From positions 1-6,041 of the forward strand of contig JALUJS010000008.1 in the NCBI GenBank assembly GCA_027056825.1: a stretch of 6,041 nucleotides of DNA, written 5' to 3'. How positions within the stretch are numbered: position 1 is the stretch's first letter; each line of letters starts with the position of its first letter. Shown here piece after piece: positions 5,184-6,041 of the stretch. Under the pieces are notes generated by a model. It worked only from the letters and a program-made list of their open reading frames with translations, did not search any database and was not told the DNA's origin. The stretch comes from Candidatus Krumholzibacteriia bacterium (lineage in GTDB: Bacteria > Krumholzibacteriota > Krumholzibacteriia > LZORAL124-64-63). Made by a program: the position numbers and the translations under genes.

Positions 5184-6041
5184 TCAGATAAAGATTTCCA
5201 TTTCGGTTTCCAGGGTCGTGCGGACCTGCTCCGCAACCTCGCCGAATTTCTCGGCGGACAGACCGAATCTCCGGTTGGCGTGGGACCCGACCAGATCCAG
5301 GTCCGGGTCATCCACGAAACCGATCCCCATCTTGTGGCACAGTTCGTTGGCCAGGGTCAGCAGGTCGTGCACGGGCGTGGCCGGGTCCTGCTCCCCGGGG
5401 CAGTGGTGCTGGAGAATGACTTCCTCCAGGACGGTGGCCAGCTTCCACTTGTTGACCAGGAGTGCTCCCACCTGGGCGTGGTCGAATCCGAGCACACGAC
5501 GCTCGGTATCATGGAAGGACTTGTTCTCGTTGTAGACCACCTGGACGATCTCGTCGAATTCCCGCGGCGCCTTCTGGTTAAGCACCAGCTTGCCGATGTC
5601 GTGCAGCAACCCGGCCAGGAAGGCCTCCTCCGTGTACTTGGGCGCGACCTCTTCGGCCAGGATGCGGGAGGCGAACGCCGTCCCGATGGAATGCTCCCAC
5701 AGCAGCCGTTCCTTCAGGCCGGTCTGGTTGGAATTGGTGTTGTAGAGGTTCCGCGCGGCGCTGGTGACCACGAGACTCCGGATGGAGTTGAAGCCCAGCA
5801 TGACGATGGCCTCGGTGAGCGTCTTGATGCGACGGCTGCACGAGTACATGGCGCTGTTGGCGATCTTGAGGATGCGGGCGGTCATGGCCTGGTCGTCGGC
5901 GATGACCTGCTGGAGCTTATGGGCGGAGGTATCCGGATCCGAGGAGAGTTCCAGGACCTTGGCGGCGACCTGCGGCATGGCCGGAAGGTCCCGCGTGGTC
6001 ATGATGATATTCCGCAGTTTTTCCGTGACCTGGGCCGAACC
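5184..6041 (-). CDS. HDOD domain protein (upstream member of tandem pair, 5' end outside window)
   Basis: Residues are counted from the in-frame ATG at 6002. It has the HDOD opening TRDLPAMPQVAAKVLEL (3-19), ARILKIANS (42-50) and AIVMLGFNSIRSL (65-77). HD-like residues present are H104 (EHS), H134-D135 (LLHDIGK), H175 (GFDHA) and H199-H200. The last acidic position of the set, D243 in the neighbour, is an asparagine here (N219 in TLANE). The C-terminus is a short charged helix. The frame continues open from 6002 to the window edge and encodes GSAQVTEKLRNII, a natural lead-in to an HDOD domain, so ATG 6002 is most likely internal and the true start lies just beyond the window. Its TGA (5186-5184) overlaps the ribosome-binding site of the next gene. 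It shares domain order and motifs with the neighbour, consistent with an old tandem duplication. Its function is not known beyond signalling. Confidence 0.9.
   Translation of the reverse strand, partial: GSAQVTEKLRNIIMTTRDLPAMPQVAAKVLELSSDPDTSAHKLQQVIADDQAMTARILKIANSAMYSCSRRIKTLTEAIVMLGFNSIRSLVVTSAARNLYNTNSNQTGLKERLLWEHSIGTAFASRILAEEVAPKYTEEAFLAGLLHDIGKLVLNQKAPREFDEIVQVVYNENKSFHDTERRVLGFDHAQVGALLVNKWKLATVLEEVILQHHCPGEQDPATPVHDLLTLANELCHKMGIGFVDDPDLDLVGSHANRRFGLSAEKFGEVAEQVRTTLETEMEIFI

Noticed and set aside
5171..5311. 47-codon N-terminal extension of the downstream HDOD gene
   Set aside because: It overlaps the upstream HDOD gene, has shadow-like composition, and ATG 5170 has a good ribosome-binding site.

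Overview
The window is GC-rich DNA from a diderm bacterium. It holds five protein genes, of which the first and last are cut by the window edges. A PorV/UPF0164-type outer-membrane barrel, a sigma-54 activator and tandem HDOD proteins together would fit a GC-rich FCB-related lineage (Krumholzibacteria/Eisenbacteria-like) or a deltaproteobacterium. This placement is inference from gene content only.

Layout: (1) Positions 3-1358, plus strand, encode the C-terminal part of an MltD-like lytic transglycosylase with LysM repeats. (2) A 77-bp convergent gap contains a GC-rich hairpin. (3) Positions 1436-2560, minus strand, encode a PorV/UPF0164-like beta-barrel carrying an unexpected EF-hand-type calcium loop. 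(4) The 64-bp gap 2561-2624 is dense with signals: a strong ribosome-binding site right behind the regulator stop codon, a 15-codon ORF whose stop overlaps the barrel ATG, a perfect 10-bp inverted repeat, and a sigma-70-like -35/-10 pair. (5) Positions 2625-4154, minus strand, encode a sigma-54-dependent activator with a receiver-like domain that has lost most of its phosphorylation residues. (6) The gap 4155-4267 holds a 15-bp palindrome and a clear intrinsic terminator for the genes to its right. (7) Positions 4268-5170 and 5184-6041, minus strand, encode two paralogous HDOD proteins in one operon; the upstream one runs off the window.

All four minus-strand genes point the same way. The HDOD pair is closed off by the terminator at 4222-4248, so the activator most likely starts a new transcription unit. 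The barrel gene follows the activator closely and may be cotranscribed with it, translationally coupled through the small ORF, or driven from its own promoter. The sequence supports both models and does not decide between them.

I found no RNA gene, CRISPR array, insertion sequence or integration site, and no clearly new multi-gene system. The most interesting parts are the short intergenic regions around the activator and the odd features inside the barrel, the activator and the HDOD proteins.
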